The notes under the pieces were generated by a model that was not told the origin of the DNA, ran no database searches, and saw only the letters and a program-made list of their open reading frames with translations. The position numbers were made by a program, and so were the translations under genes. A stretch of DNA of 64,000 nt from the NCBI GenBank assembly GCA_963812775.1, contig CAWEWH010000002.1, positions 53,359 through 117,358 of the forward strand. The letters are read 5' to 3'. Positions 28,505-38,223 of the stretch are shown one piece after another (positions within the stretch are counted from its first letter, which is position 1; every line of letters starts with the position of its first letter). The DNA is from CAWEWH01 sp963812775 (GTDB lineage: Bacteria > Pseudomonadota > Alphaproteobacteria > Rhizobiales > Beijerinckiaceae).

Positions 28505-29845
28505 ATGCTCGTATCCCTCCCGTCCGATCTCGCCCTGCGCATGAAGCTGTATCAGCTGGACGACCGCGCGTTGCGGGTTCTGGCCGAGCATTGGGCGACG
28601 ATCGAAGGTCGCCTCGAAGAGGCGATCGAGGAGGGCATCCAGCTTGCCGCCTCGGTTGCGCGCGTCGCCGACGTGCTGCGCGCCAACCACGGACATATCC
28701 GCGAGCTCGAGGGCGCCCATTTCAGCGCCGTGCTGCGCGGCCGCTTCGATACCGCCTACACGCAATCGTGCCAGAGGGTCGTTGAGGCGGAAGCGACGCT
28801 GGGGCTGGATGCGCGCTTCCGCGTCCTCTTGGCCAACGTCATTTCGAGGCGCTTGACCAAGCCGTTGTTGCGGCCCGTATGGCGGCGCGCCCAACGCGTC
28901 GAGCAGCTACAAGCCGTTTCGCAAGCGCTGGCCTTCGACGTCGCCAATGGTCTCCTCCTGCATCAGGAGGCGACCCTGAAAAACGTGCAATCCCGCCGCG
29001 AGGTAATTGACGCGTCCATCGTCGGCTTCAATTCAACCAGCGGCGAGATCGTCCAGGAGATCAAGGCGGCTTCCGGTTCGTTCGCATCGACATCGGGCAA
29101 GCTTCGACACGCCGCGCATGACACGCGCGAACGAATGGCGTCGGCCTCGCAGGCCTCGGCGGACACCACTCAAAGCGTGCAGTCGATCGCCAGCGCGACG
29201 GAAGCGCTCTCGCTTTCGATCAAGGGCATCGGTGACCAAGCAGGCGAGAGCCTGTCGCTTGCCCGGTCGGCGGTCGACAACGCGACGACGACGCGTGGAT
29301 CAATCCATTCCTTGGCGAGCTCGGCGGAGCGCATCGGCTCGGTGGTCGGCGTCATCTCGCAGATCGCCGCGCAGACCAACCTGCTCGCGCTCAATGCGAC
29401 GATCGAGGCCGCACGGGCCGGCGAGGCCGGAAGAGGTTTCGCCGTCGTGGCAGCGGAAGTGAAGGCTCTCGCCAACCAAACCTCACGCGCCACCGACGAG
29501 GTCGGTGTGCAGATCAACGCCATCCAGGAAGCCGCCAAGCATTCTGTCGACGAAATGTCCGCCATTGCCGCCGTCATCGAAAAACTGGCATCCGGTGCGA
29601 CAAGCATTGCCGCAGCCGTCGCGCAGCAGGGCAGGGCCACTCACGAGATCACCGAAAGCATGCAATTGGCGGCCAGCAATACAGGCCAGGCGGCAGCGCA
29701 AATCCGCTCCGTCGAGGAGGTGGCGAGCGACACCATGGCGGTGGTGGAGGAAATCCTCCAATGGGCACAGCGTCTTTCGTCGGGCGCCGTCAAGCTGGAA
29801 GCCGAAGTCGAGGGCTTCTTCGGCAAAATGCGCGCGCTCAAATAG
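28505..29845 (+). CDS. Globin-coupled (protoglobin) chemoreceptor-like transducer
   Basis: ATG 28505 (MLVSLPSDLALRMKLYQLD) fits globin-coupled sensors; an in-frame GTG at 28409 gives a longer form. Residues about 10-165 form the helical sensor-globin-like domain with a His candidate in HGHIRELEGAHFS. The rest is an MCP signalling domain with an intact tip: IAAQTNLLALNATIEAARAGEAGRGFAVVA. There is no transmembrane segment, so it senses a soluble ligand, probably O2 or another gas through haem, in the cytoplasm. The C-terminus lacks a CheR/CheB pentapeptide. Confidence 0.8.
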   Translation: MLVSLPSDLALRMKLYQLDDRALRVLAEHWATIEGRLEEAIEEGIQLAASVARVADVLRANHGHIRELEGAHFSAVLRGRFDTAYTQSCQRVVEAEATLGLDARFRVLLANVISRRLTKPLLRPVWRRAQRVEQLQAVSQALAFDVANGLLLHQEATLKNVQSRREVIDASIVGFNSTSGEIVQEIKAASGSFASTSGKLRHAAHDTRERMASASQASADTTQSVQSIASATEALSLSIKGIGDQAGESLSLARSAVDNATTTRGSIHSLASSAERIGSVVGVISQIAAQTNLLALNATIEAARAGEAGRGFAVVAAEVKALANQTSRATDEVGVQINAIQEAAKHSVDEMSAIAAVIEKLASGATSIAAAVAQQGRATHEITESMQLAASNTGQAAAQIRSVEEVASDTMAVVEEILQWAQRLSSGAVKLEAEVEGFFGKMRALK

Positions 29846-29897
29846 TGCGCGATGGCCCCACGTAGGAAGCCGGCACGCCTGCACGACCCCTAGGCTC

Positions 29898-30326
29898 TCA
29901 CGGAAACTCCACCATGGCCTCGCCATAGGCCACAATCTCGTTCTTCTGGTTGGCGACCTCCACCTCGACGGTGATCCAGCGCGATTTAGCCGTCGTTTGA
30001 CGCGCGGTGACGCGGCCGCGCGGCCGGATGGTGTCGCCAGGTCGTACCGGGACGCGCCAACGGGCTTCCAGCCGGCGATGTACGGCGCCTCGTTCATAGG
30101 CCCAATCGGTGAGCATGCGCGTGATGATGCCAAAATTGTTCATGCCGTGCATGATGATGCTGCCAAACTGCGTCTTGCCGAAGCTGCCCTCCATGTACAA
30201 GTCGTCGAGGTGGAGGGGATTGTAGTCGAGCGAGGCATCGCAGAAGGCGCGGATGCTGTCGCGCGACACCACAAAGTCGGCGCCTTCCAGCCGGTCGCCT
30301 TGGGTGATTGCATCGAAGGTGCTCAT
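29898..30326 (-). CDS. MaoC-like hotdog hydratase, short form
   Basis: 142 residues with the MaoC/R-hydratase pattern: SRDSIRAFCDASLDYNPLHLDD (the D-x4-NPLH active-site loop) and IIMHGMNNFGIITR (MHG loop). These enzymes hydrate enoyl-CoA. It lies 10 bp downstream of the second hotdog gene on the same strand, so the two are likely partners of one enzyme (paired hydratase domains). MVEFP ends the protein. Confidence 0.85.
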   Translation of the reverse strand: MSTFDAITQGDRLEGADFVVSRDSIRAFCDASLDYNPLHLDDLYMEGSFGKTQFGSIIMHGMNNFGIITRMLTDWAYERGAVHRRLEARWRVPVRPGDTIRPRGRVTARQTTAKSRWITVEVEVANQKNEIVAYGEAMVEFP

Positions 30327-30336
30327 GCCCGCCTCT

Positions 30337-30808
30337 CTACATCGGCCGGATGGTCCAGCCGCGACCGGAACAGATCACCTCGTCGTGCTGGTTGAAGAAG
30401 ACGTTGTCATGGACGACGAACAGCCGCTCCTTCTTGATGAACTTGTCGAGGGCCCGGGCGTCGAGCCGGATGGTGTCGCCCGGACGTGCCGGCACGTTGT
30501 AGCTCCAGGATTGGCCCGCGTTGATGGTGCCGGGGCTGCGCATCCAGTCGTCGTCCGGCGTGCAGGCGAACATCAGCAGGATGTGGATGGCGGGCGGCGC
30601 GATCAGCCCGCCATAGGGAGAACGCTTGGCGAATGCTTCGTCAAAATAGAGCGGATGCATGTCGCCAACGGCGCGGCAATAGCGCTGGATCGCCTCGAGC
30701 GTCAGCACATAAGGTCGTCGTGCGCCTCGGTTCGCCCGGAACGATGTCGTCCCATCTCTTGCGCGCCTCGGCGTCTTTCCAGAAATCCGTCTCGAAGGCT
30801 TGCTGCAT
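30337..30808 (-). CDS. MaoC-like hydratase, N-terminal (FAS1-DH type) subunit (one frameshift)
   Basis: Starts at ATG 30808 (MQQAFETDFWKDAEARK). An extra A near 30712 separates this from the remainder, which starts PYVLTLEAIQRYCRAVGD. Corrected length about 156 residues. It contains MHPLYFDEAFAKRSPYGGLIAPP and the hotdog helix and sheet, like the N-terminal dehydratase-like halves that pair with MaoC. Same operon as the short MaoC downstream and the aldolase upstream. Confidence 0.8.
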
Positions 30809-30843
30809 CGTCTTCCCCGCTCATCGGCCGCACATGACGCGTC

Positions 30844-31623
30844 CTAGCGCAGATTGCCGACCTCCTGCCATACGTCGGCCACCGCCTTGCGGGCCGCCAT
30901 GGCCATCAGGCCGCTGTCGTTGGCGATGGTGGTCAGCCGGAATCCCATCTTGATGGCGCGCGCCGCGTAAGGGGCGCCGCCGCAATGGATGCCGGCATGG
31001 ATGCCGCGCTTGCCGCACGCCTTGATGAGCTTGTCGTAAATGGCCAGCATCTCGGCATCGTCATGATCGAGCTTCGGCTTGCGCCCATACGAGAAGGCGA
31101 GGTCGCCCGGCCCGACATAGATGGCGTCGATGCCCGGCACGTCGAGGATCTGATCGATGCTGTCCACCGCCTGGCGCGTCTCGATCATCGGAATGACCAG
31201 CACCTCGTCGTTGGCGGTGTCCTGGTAGGAGCCGGCGACGCCATACAGGCCGGCGCGGATGGGGCCGCTGCTGCGTGCGCCGAGCGGCGGATAGCGGCAA
31301 TAGGAGACGAGCGCGGCGGCTTCCTCTTTGCTGTTCACCATCGGGCAGATGATGCCGTAGGCGCCGCCGTCCAGCGCCTTGCCGATGATGCCGGGCTCGT
31401 TCCAGGGTACGCGCGTCATCAGCGTGACGCTGTGGCGCTCCATGGCCTGGAAGCACTGCACCATGCTGTGGTAGTCCTGGACGCCGTGCTGCATATCGAC
31501 GGTGACGCTGTCGAAGCCGGACTGCGCCATCACCTCGGCCGAGAAGCCGGACGGGATGGCGAGCCACGCATTCACCGCCGCCTTGCCGGCCTTCCAGCGC
31601 TCCTTCAGTGCATTCCTCGCCAT
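30844..31623 (-). CDS. HpcH/HpaI family aldolase
   Basis: 259 residues. The (beta/alpha)8 class II pyruvate-aldolase fold is shown by FDSVTVDMQHG, TRVPWNEPGIIGKALDGGAYGIICPMV, PMIETRQAVDSIDQIL and VGPGDLAFSYG. The metal ligands Glu and Asp are in PMIE and VGPGD. The family cleaves 4-hydroxy-2-oxo acids to pyruvate and an aldehyde. First gene of the minus-strand catabolic operon and divergent from the lactonase. Confidence 0.9.
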   Translation of the reverse strand: MARNALKERWKAGKAAVNAWLAIPSGFSAEVMAQSGFDSVTVDMQHGVQDYHSMVQCFQAMERHSVTLMTRVPWNEPGIIGKALDGGAYGIICPMVNSKEEAAALVSYCRYPPLGARSSGPIRAGLYGVAGSYQDTANDEVLVIPMIETRQAVDSIDQILDVPGIDAIYVGPGDLAFSYGRKPKLDHDDAEMLAIYDKLIKACGKRGIHAGIHCGGAPYAARAIKMGFRLTTIANDSGLMAMAARKAVADVWQEVGNLR

Positions 31624-31773
31624 GATGTCCTTGCCCACGGGGGATCTTGCACTTTCCCCATGGCATGACGCGGCGGCGCCATCCAGCCCCAAAACGGAAT
31701 GGGCCCATTCGACTTCGTGCAGGGACTGACGCAGGATCGGCGCCGCAGCCGCCTTCCATCGAGGAGTTTCAGC

Positions 31774-32709
<936 letters not shown>

Positions 32710-32713
<4 letters not shown>

Positions 32714-32875
32714 TGTCGCGATTCCAAGATTCGCATGATCTCGATGGAGGCCTCGGAGCGAATTTTGGAATCAAAGCGACACTAAAAGAGATTGATTTTA
32801 GTGTGCATATCGAATTTGAAGTTCGCGAGGCAGCTGATCCAATCAATATGGCGAACTTCAAATTCGGCACACTAG
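32710..32875. repeat. Double-hairpin interspersed element, copy 2
   Basis: 166 bp bounded by CTAG on both sides. Hairpin 1 (32711-32784) has arms TAGTGTCG/CGACACTA, GATTCCAA/TTGGAATC and ATTCGC/GCGAAT. Hairpin 2 (32799-32874) has TAGTGTGC/GCACACTA and a perfect 15-bp GAATTTGAAGTTCGC/GCGAACTTCAAATTC stem. The spacer is GATTGATTTT. It is closely similar to 23518-23695, with about 11 bases fewer in the hairpin-1 loop. Confidence 0.88.
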
Positions 32876-33051
32876 ACCATCGGCGCGCCGGGCTTTCGGC
32901 TCGCCGCCAAAACGATTGTGCAGGGCAGCATCGCAAATGGCGCCGAAGCGGGCTACGCGCCACGCAGGCGTCGGGGCCTTGCATTCTCGGCCTTGCGATG
33001 CAGGTATGGCGCGGGAATCCCCACGGTAAGTAGCAGCCTGGAAGGTCCGGA

Positions 33052-35358
33052 ATGAGCGCGCTGGGCAACCTGCAAGTTGTCGACCTGGGTGACGGAATAG
33101 CGGGCCCCATCGTCGGCATGTTCATGGCCGATTTCGGCGCCGAAGTCGTGAAGATCGAGACGCCCGCCGGGGATCCCGGCCGTGACGCTCCGGGTTTCGC
33201 CATGTGGAACCGCGGCAAGAGGAGCGTCGTGGTCGATCCGGCTGACGCCGCCCAGTGCCGCTGGCTCGGCGAGCTGATTTCCGGCGCCGATGTCTGCCTC
33301 CTCCGCAACGGCAAGACGCTCGAGCAATTCAAGCTCGAGCGCGTGGCGCTGATGAAGGCCAATCCGCGGCTGGTTCTGGTCGAGCTGCCGCCCTATGGGC
33401 GCGCCGCGCCCTGGCTCGGGGAGCATGAATCGCAGGGGTTGCTGGCCGCCGCCGCCGGCGTCGCCTGGCGCCAATCCTCGACCGATGGCGGGCCGATCAA
33501 CTCCGTCTATCCGCATCTGCTCTACGTGCAGGGGCTGTGGGCGACGGTGTGCGCCGTTGCCGCACTGGTCGAGCGCGAAGCCTCGGGTTACGGCCAGGCC
33601 GTGAAGGTCACCGGCATCAACGCCGTCATGGAGGCGGCTGTCGGCACCTTCACGGTCAATCCGGATTCGCCGGACCCGAGCACGGCGGTCGGCACTGGCG
33701 GCCGCCACCCGACCTATACGCGCTACGCCTGCAAGGATGGCGATTGGATCGCCTGCGGGGCGCTCGGCGGCAAGTTCGAGACGCGGCTGCTCGAGGCACT
33801 CGGCCTCGGCGCCATGCTCGACGATGCGCGCATGGGCGGCAAGATCGAGAATCTCGTGCTCGCCGCCAATGTCGACTGGGCCAAGGAGAAGATCGCCGCC
33901 GAGTTTGGCAAGCGCAGCCGCGACGACCTGCTGAAGCTGATCAGCGGCCTCGGCATCCCGTGCGGCTCGCTTGGTCCGACCGAGCAATGGCTCGACCATC
34001 CGCAGGTGAAGGCCATCGGCATGCGCGTCGAGGTCGACGACCCCGACCGCGGCGCAACCGTGATGCCCGGCATCCCCATCAACCTGACGCGGACGCCGGG
34101 GCGCGTCGGCGGCCCGGCCCCGAAGCTCGGCGCCCATACCGGCAAGATCGCCGCGCGTCCGGCACCGCCGCGCCCCAACGTGGCGGCTCGGCTGCGGCCA
34201 GGGCCGCTCTCGGGCTATCGCATCCTCGACATGGGCACGTTCGTGGCCGGCCCCTATACGGGCACGCTGCTCGCCGAGCTCGGCGCCGATGTGGTCAAGG
34301 TCGAGCCGCTCACCGGCGACCCGTTCCGGGCCTCCGGCTTCACCTACAACAGAGGCATGCGTAGCCTCGCCATGGATTTGCAGGATCGCGGGGCGCGCGA
34401 GGCCTTCTACCAGGCGCTGAAGGCGAGCGACGTGCTGATCGAGTTGCTGAGGCCGGGCGTGACGCGCAAGCTCGAGATCGACTACCAGAAGCTTTCGGCC
34501 ATCAAGCCCGACGCCATCACCGTCTCGCTCTCTGCCTACGGGGAGGGCGGGCCGTTGTCCCAGCTTCCGGGGGTCGACATGGTGGTGCAGGCGATGAGCG
34601 GCATGATGACGAGCCAAGGCGGTGACGACGAGCCGGTCGCCAACACCATTGCCATCATCGACGTGACGACGGCTGCCATGTGCGCGCTCTCCTGCGTGCT
34701 CGCCCTTTACCACCGCAAGCGGACCGGCGAGGGCCAGCGCATCTGGAACTCGCTTGCCGCCACGGCCACCTATCTGCAGGGCGGGGAACTGGTGCGCTAT
34801 GCCGGCCGTCCCGCGCTGGTGCGCGGCAACCGCAATTTCCGCGGTCCTGGCTGGCTCGACCGCTTCTACGAGGTGAGCGACGGCTGGGTGCGCGTCGAGG
34901 CGACGGGGCGGCACGAGCCGGCCGCCAAGGAATTGGCCGAGGCGGGACTGGCGGTCGACAAGACGGAATTTGCGCGCGATCGCGCCGCGGCGCTTGCCAC
35001 GGCGCTCGCACCGCTCTCCGGCGACGAGGCTGTCCGGCGCATGCAGGCGGCCGGCATCGCAGCGGTGCGGGCGCGGAAGGTGTCGGAGGTGCTGCGCGAT
35101 CCGGCGCTGCTCGGCGACGAGTTCGTGCACATTCGCGGCGCGGCTGACGGGACGTTCTTCTCAGCGCCCGGCCGCTACGCGACCTTCAGCCGGACGCAGC
35201 GCGCGGGGCCCATGGCGGTGGCCGGCATCGGCGAGCATTCACGCGAGGTGCTGACCACGGCCGGTCTCGACGGCACCTCGATCGAGCGCCTGTCCGGAGC
35301 CGGCGTCATCGCGCTCGGCGCGCCGATGGAGCAGAAGCTGATGCCGGCGTATCGGTGA
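33052..35358 (+). CDS. Double-length CaiB/BaiF CoA-transferase (two fused domains)
   Basis: 768 residues, about twice the usual 400, in one intact frame. Domain 1 (1-370) starts LQVVDLGDGIAGPIVGMFMADFGAEVVKIE; domain 2 (about 385-768) starts YRILDMGTFVAGPYTGTLLAELGADVVKVE, both standard family N-termini. Each domain also has the NRGKRSVVV / NRGMRSLAM substrate loop. Class III CoA-transferases work as interlocked dimers, so the fusion may form a pseudo-dimer with two different active sites. Single-gene transcription unit after the repeat element. Confidence 0.9.
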   Translation: MSALGNLQVVDLGDGIAGPIVGMFMADFGAEVVKIETPAGDPGRDAPGFAMWNRGKRSVVVDPADAAQCRWLGELISGADVCLLRNGKTLEQFKLERVALMKANPRLVLVELPPYGRAAPWLGEHESQGLLAAAAGVAWRQSSTDGGPINSVYPHLLYVQGLWATVCAVAALVEREASGYGQAVKVTGINAVMEAAVGTFTVNPDSPDPSTAVGTGGRHPTYTRYACKDGDWIACGALGGKFETRLLEALGLGAMLDDARMGGKIENLVLAANVDWAKEKIAAEFGKRSRDDLLKLISGLGIPCGSLGPTEQWLDHPQVKAIGMRVEVDDPDRGATVMPGIPINLTRTPGRVGGPAPKLGAHTGKIAARPAPPRPNVAARLRPGPLSGYRILDMGTFVAGPYTGTLLAELGADVVKVEPLTGDPFRASGFTYNRGMRSLAMDLQDRGAREAFYQALKASDVLIELLRPGVTRKLEIDYQKLSAIKPDAITVSLSAYGEGGPLSQLPGVDMVVQAMSGMMTSQGGDDEPVANTIAIIDVTTAAMCALSCVLALYHRKRTGEGQRIWNSLAATATYLQGGELVRYAGRPALVRGNRNFRGPGWLDRFYEVSDGWVRVEATGRHEPAAKELAEAGLAVDKTEFARDRAAALATALAPLSGDEAVRRMQAAGIAAVRARKVSEVLRDPALLGDEFVHIRGAADGTFFSAPGRYATFSRTQRAGPMAVAGIGEHSREVLTTAGLDGTSIERLSGAGVIALGAPMEQKLMPAYR

Positions 35359-35488
35359 GCTTTTCGCCTGGCATCTGCTGGCTCGCGCGAGGCGAGACGG
35401 TAGCTATCCTGCCAGATTGACGGCCCGGGTCGCTTGACCTCGCGCCACACCGCCCCGATCCTCGGAGGGAAGCAACGGAAGGGCGGGC

Positions 35489-36754
35489 GTGCGCCTCATT
35501 CCAGACATCCGCTACGGCACCGAAGCCTATCCTGAAAAGGTGGCGCGGCGGCTGCGCGCCGTCAATTTCACGGTTTGGTGCAGCGCCGCCTTCGTGGCGA
35601 TGTACGCCATCGTCCAGTGCTTCGATCCCACGCCCGGCATCTGGAAGCTTGCGGCCGCGAACGGGGTGACGGCCATGCTGCTGGTCATGCTGCCGCTGCT
35701 GCACCGGTTCGGGCCCGTCGCGGCGCCGCTCGGCTTCTCGATCATCTCCTATGCGGCAATCTTCATCATCTGCGGCATGATCGGCACGGCGAGCGGCATG
35801 TCGATCCAGTACCTTGCGGTAGGGGCCGTCTTGCTCCTGTTCTTCGGCAGCGGGCGCATCGGCCTCGCGGTCCTGTTCGGCGGTCTTGCGCCGGCGCTGA
35901 TGCTCGCCCTCGAATTCAGCGTGCCGCGCGATACCGGCCTCGTGCCGCCGGCGATGCTGCTCACCTATTTCATCGCCTGCATCGTCGGCACCTGCATCAC
36001 CCTGTTCGCCGTCGTGTTCTACGCGGTGCGGGAGATCGACAGGGCCGAGGCGTCGGCTGAGCGCGAGTTCGAGCGCTCCGAGACGCTGCTCGCCAACATT
36101 CTGCCGGCCAAGATCGCCGATCGCCTCAAGAACCGCGATGAAGGGGTCATCGCCGACAAATATGGCGACACCTCGGTCCTGTTCGCCGACATGGCCGGCT
36201 ACACGGCGAGCGCCAGCGATACCGATCCAGCCGACCTGGTGCAGTTTCTCAACCGCGTCTTCAGCGACTTTGACCGCCTGGTCGAACGCCACCACCTTGA
36301 GAAGATCAAGACCACGGGCGATTCCTACATGGTGGTGAGCGGGGTGCCGGTGCCGCGGCCGGACCACGCGCAGGCTCTCGCGGATCTGGCGCTCGCCATG
36401 CGCGATGCAGCGGCGGATTTGCGCGATCCGCACGGTCGCAGCGTGGCGATCCGCATCGGCATCAGCACGGGTCCCGTGGTGGCGGGCGTCGTCGGCACCA
36501 GCAAGTTCTTCTACGATGTGTGGGGGGATGCAGTGAATGTCGCGGCCCGCATGGAATCGACCGGGGTCCCAGGCCAGATCCAGGTGTCCGAGACGAGCTA
36601 CGACCGTCTCGCCAAGGATTTCGTGCTGGAGCCGCGCGGCACGCTCGATATCAAGGGCAAGGGTCGCATGTCGACATGGCTTCTGGTCGGCCGCAAATCC
36701 GCTGACGAACCGGCGATATCGGCGCCCCTCGCCGAAACAGGTGTCGCGGGTTAG
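35489..36754 (+). CDS. Membrane adenylate/guanylate cyclase (class III)
   Basis: GTG 35489 with GGAGGGAAG upstream. Residues about 20-185 hold six hydrophobic helices. A linker rich in Glu/Arg leads to the cyclase domain (about 205-405): VLFADMAGYTA carries the first metal Asp, KTTGDSYMVVSGVP the second, and FYDVWGDAVNVAARMES the transition-state and substrate residues. It is a one-domain cyclase that must dimerise. The six-helix input is like bacterial Rv1625c/CyaA-type membrane cyclases. Confidence 0.88.
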   Translation: MRLIPDIRYGTEAYPEKVARRLRAVNFTVWCSAAFVAMYAIVQCFDPTPGIWKLAAANGVTAMLLVMLPLLHRFGPVAAPLGFSIISYAAIFIICGMIGTASGMSIQYLAVGAVLLLFFGSGRIGLAVLFGGLAPALMLALEFSVPRDTGLVPPAMLLTYFIACIVGTCITLFAVVFYAVREIDRAEASAEREFERSETLLANILPAKIADRLKNRDEGVIADKYGDTSVLFADMAGYTASASDTDPADLVQFLNRVFSDFDRLVERHHLEKIKTTGDSYMVVSGVPVPRPDHAQALADLALAMRDAAADLRDPHGRSVAIRIGISTGPVVAGVVGTSKFFYDVWGDAVNVAARMESTGVPGQIQVSETSYDRLAKDFVLEPRGTLDIKGKGRMSTWLLVGRKSADEPAISAPLAETGVAG

Positions 36755-36833
36755 GTCCGGCGACAAGGCACGCGTTCGTGGCTTGCCAGGTCGCCGCGCC
36801 GACCTCAGAGTGCGCGACAACGGAGGACAGGCA

Positions 36834-37907
36834 ATGGCGACGCTTCTTACCGACAGCGGCGAGTTTGCCGCCGACGCCAAGGACGGGACGTGGCTCAAGG
36901 CCGACGATATCGCGCGGGCGACCGGCTACGTGCTGAAACCCGAGGGCATGTGCCGCGGCGATCAATGCGTGCCGCTGCCCAAGGATGCGGCTCGCGACGG
37001 GCGCGTCGACATCGCGGCCTTCTGGCGACGGCTCGATGCGCCGATGGTCGCCGACGCGGCCGGCGAGATCTTTTCGCTCGGGACGGCGGCGGAGGACCGC
37101 AATGCCGCGCTTGCCGGCCTCTCGGCGCCGGACTTCACGCTGCCTGACCTGACCGGCAAGCCGCACACGCTTTCGCAATTGCGCGGCAAGAAGGTGTTCC
37201 TCAGTACCTGGGCCTCCTGGTGAGGCTGCAGATTGGACTTGCCCGTGTGGCAGCAACTCTTCGACAGCCTGAACAACCCGAACTTCATGGTCGTCGCGGT
37301 GGCGCAGGACAGCGAGGCCGAGGCGGCGCGGCCCTGGATCGAGCAGGCCAAGCCGACCTACTGGAGCCTCATCGACACCGAGCACCGCGTCTCAGCGCTC
37401 TACGGCATGACCAACGTGCCGAGGGCGGTGTGGATCGACGAGCAAGGCAAGATCGTGCGTCCGCCCGAGACGGCGGGGTCGACCGATCATTTCCGCAACA
37501 TGGACCCGAAGACGCTCGCGCTGTCGCCCGAAGACGTGGCGGCCCGCCAAAGGGGGCGCGCCTTCTATCTCGATGCGGTCGGCGACTGGGTGACGAGCGG
37601 GCGCAACGCCCTTGACGCCGAGCGGGCGCGCGAAAAGCTGTCGCGCATGACGGCCAACATGGCGCTGGCGCATACGCATTTCCGCCTCGGCGCCTGGCTC
37701 ACGCGCAACGGCCGCGCCGAGGAAGGGGCGACCCACATGGCCGAGGCTGTCCGGCTCTATCCGGATTCGTGGTCGATGTGGCGGCAGGCGGCGAAGAAGA
37801 CCGAGACGGGGGTGGCGGCGGGGCCGGAGTTCTGGGCCCGCGTCAAGGCGCTCGGCGACAAGCCCTATCATCCGCCGCCCGACCTGCCGGGATTTCCGGG
37901 GAGGTAG
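36834..37907 (+). CDS. ResA-like redoxin with in-frame TGA in WAxxUGC motif: probable selenoprotein
   Basis: ATG 36834 follows GGAGGA. One open frame of 358 codons contains a single internal TGA at 37221-37223, codon 130, exactly where the redox Cys belongs: WASW-U-GC-R. The motif WAxxUGC is the pattern I recall for ResA-like (seleno)proteins, so TGA is probably read as selenocysteine with C132 as resolving Cys. The N-terminal part has an extra C-x4-C pair (C40, C45). The thioredoxin core (about 95-230) has PDFTLPDLTGKPHTLSQLRGKKVFLSTWASW before and FMVVAVAQDSEAEAARPW, VPRAVWIDEQGKIV after. The C-terminal part (about 255-357) is helical, TPR-like. No signal peptide is seen. Ordinary translation would stop at 129 residues. 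Confidence 0.8.
37221..37259 (+). promoter_or_regulatory. Possible bacterial SECIS hairpin after the TGA
   Basis: Starting inside the TGA, GCTGC (37225-37229) pairs with GCAGC (37250-37254), and GAG (37222-37224) can pair with CTC (37257-37259) across a two-base bulge. The apical part holds GG at 37235-37236. Position and size suit a bacterial SECIS, which must lie directly 3' of the UGA, but the loop details are not canonical by eye. Confidence 0.4.
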
Positions 37908-37933
37908 GGGGCCTTCAAACGCGGGAGGCAGCG

Positions 37934-38221
37934 ATGCCGTCCATCGATCAAGTCATCGTCTGGGTCGTCGTCGGGCTCATCGGCGGAAGCCTCGCCGGGC
38001 TCTTGATCACGCGGGACCGCAAGGGGTTTGGGCTCATTCGAAACCTGTGCGTCGGCCTCGTCGGGGCGCTGGTCGGCGGCTTCCTGTTCCGCATGTTTCG
38101 GCTGCTGCCGGGCCTCGACAAGGTGGCGATATCGCTGCGCGATATCGTGGCGGCCCTTGTCGGGTCGCTGCTCGTCCTTGTGGCGCTATGGCTGTGGCAG
38201 CGCGCGCGGCGGCCGGCCTGA
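37934..38221 (+). CDS. GlsB/YeaQ/YmgE-like small membrane protein
   Basis: 95 residues from ATG 37934 with GGGAGG upstream, 26 bp after the redoxin gene and so probably co-transcribed. Three hydrophobic segments (VIVWVVVGLIGGSLAGLL, NLCVGLVGALVGGFLF, DIVAALVGSLLVLVALW) with Gly-rich faces match the transglycosylase-associated/stress membrane family. Role unknown; stress induction is common in the family. Confidence 0.75.
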   Translation: MPSIDQVIVWVVVGLIGGSLAGLLITRDRKGFGLIRNLCVGLVGALVGGFLFRMFRLLPGLDKVAISLRDIVAALVGSLLVLVALWLWQRARRPA

Positions 38222-38223
38222 TC

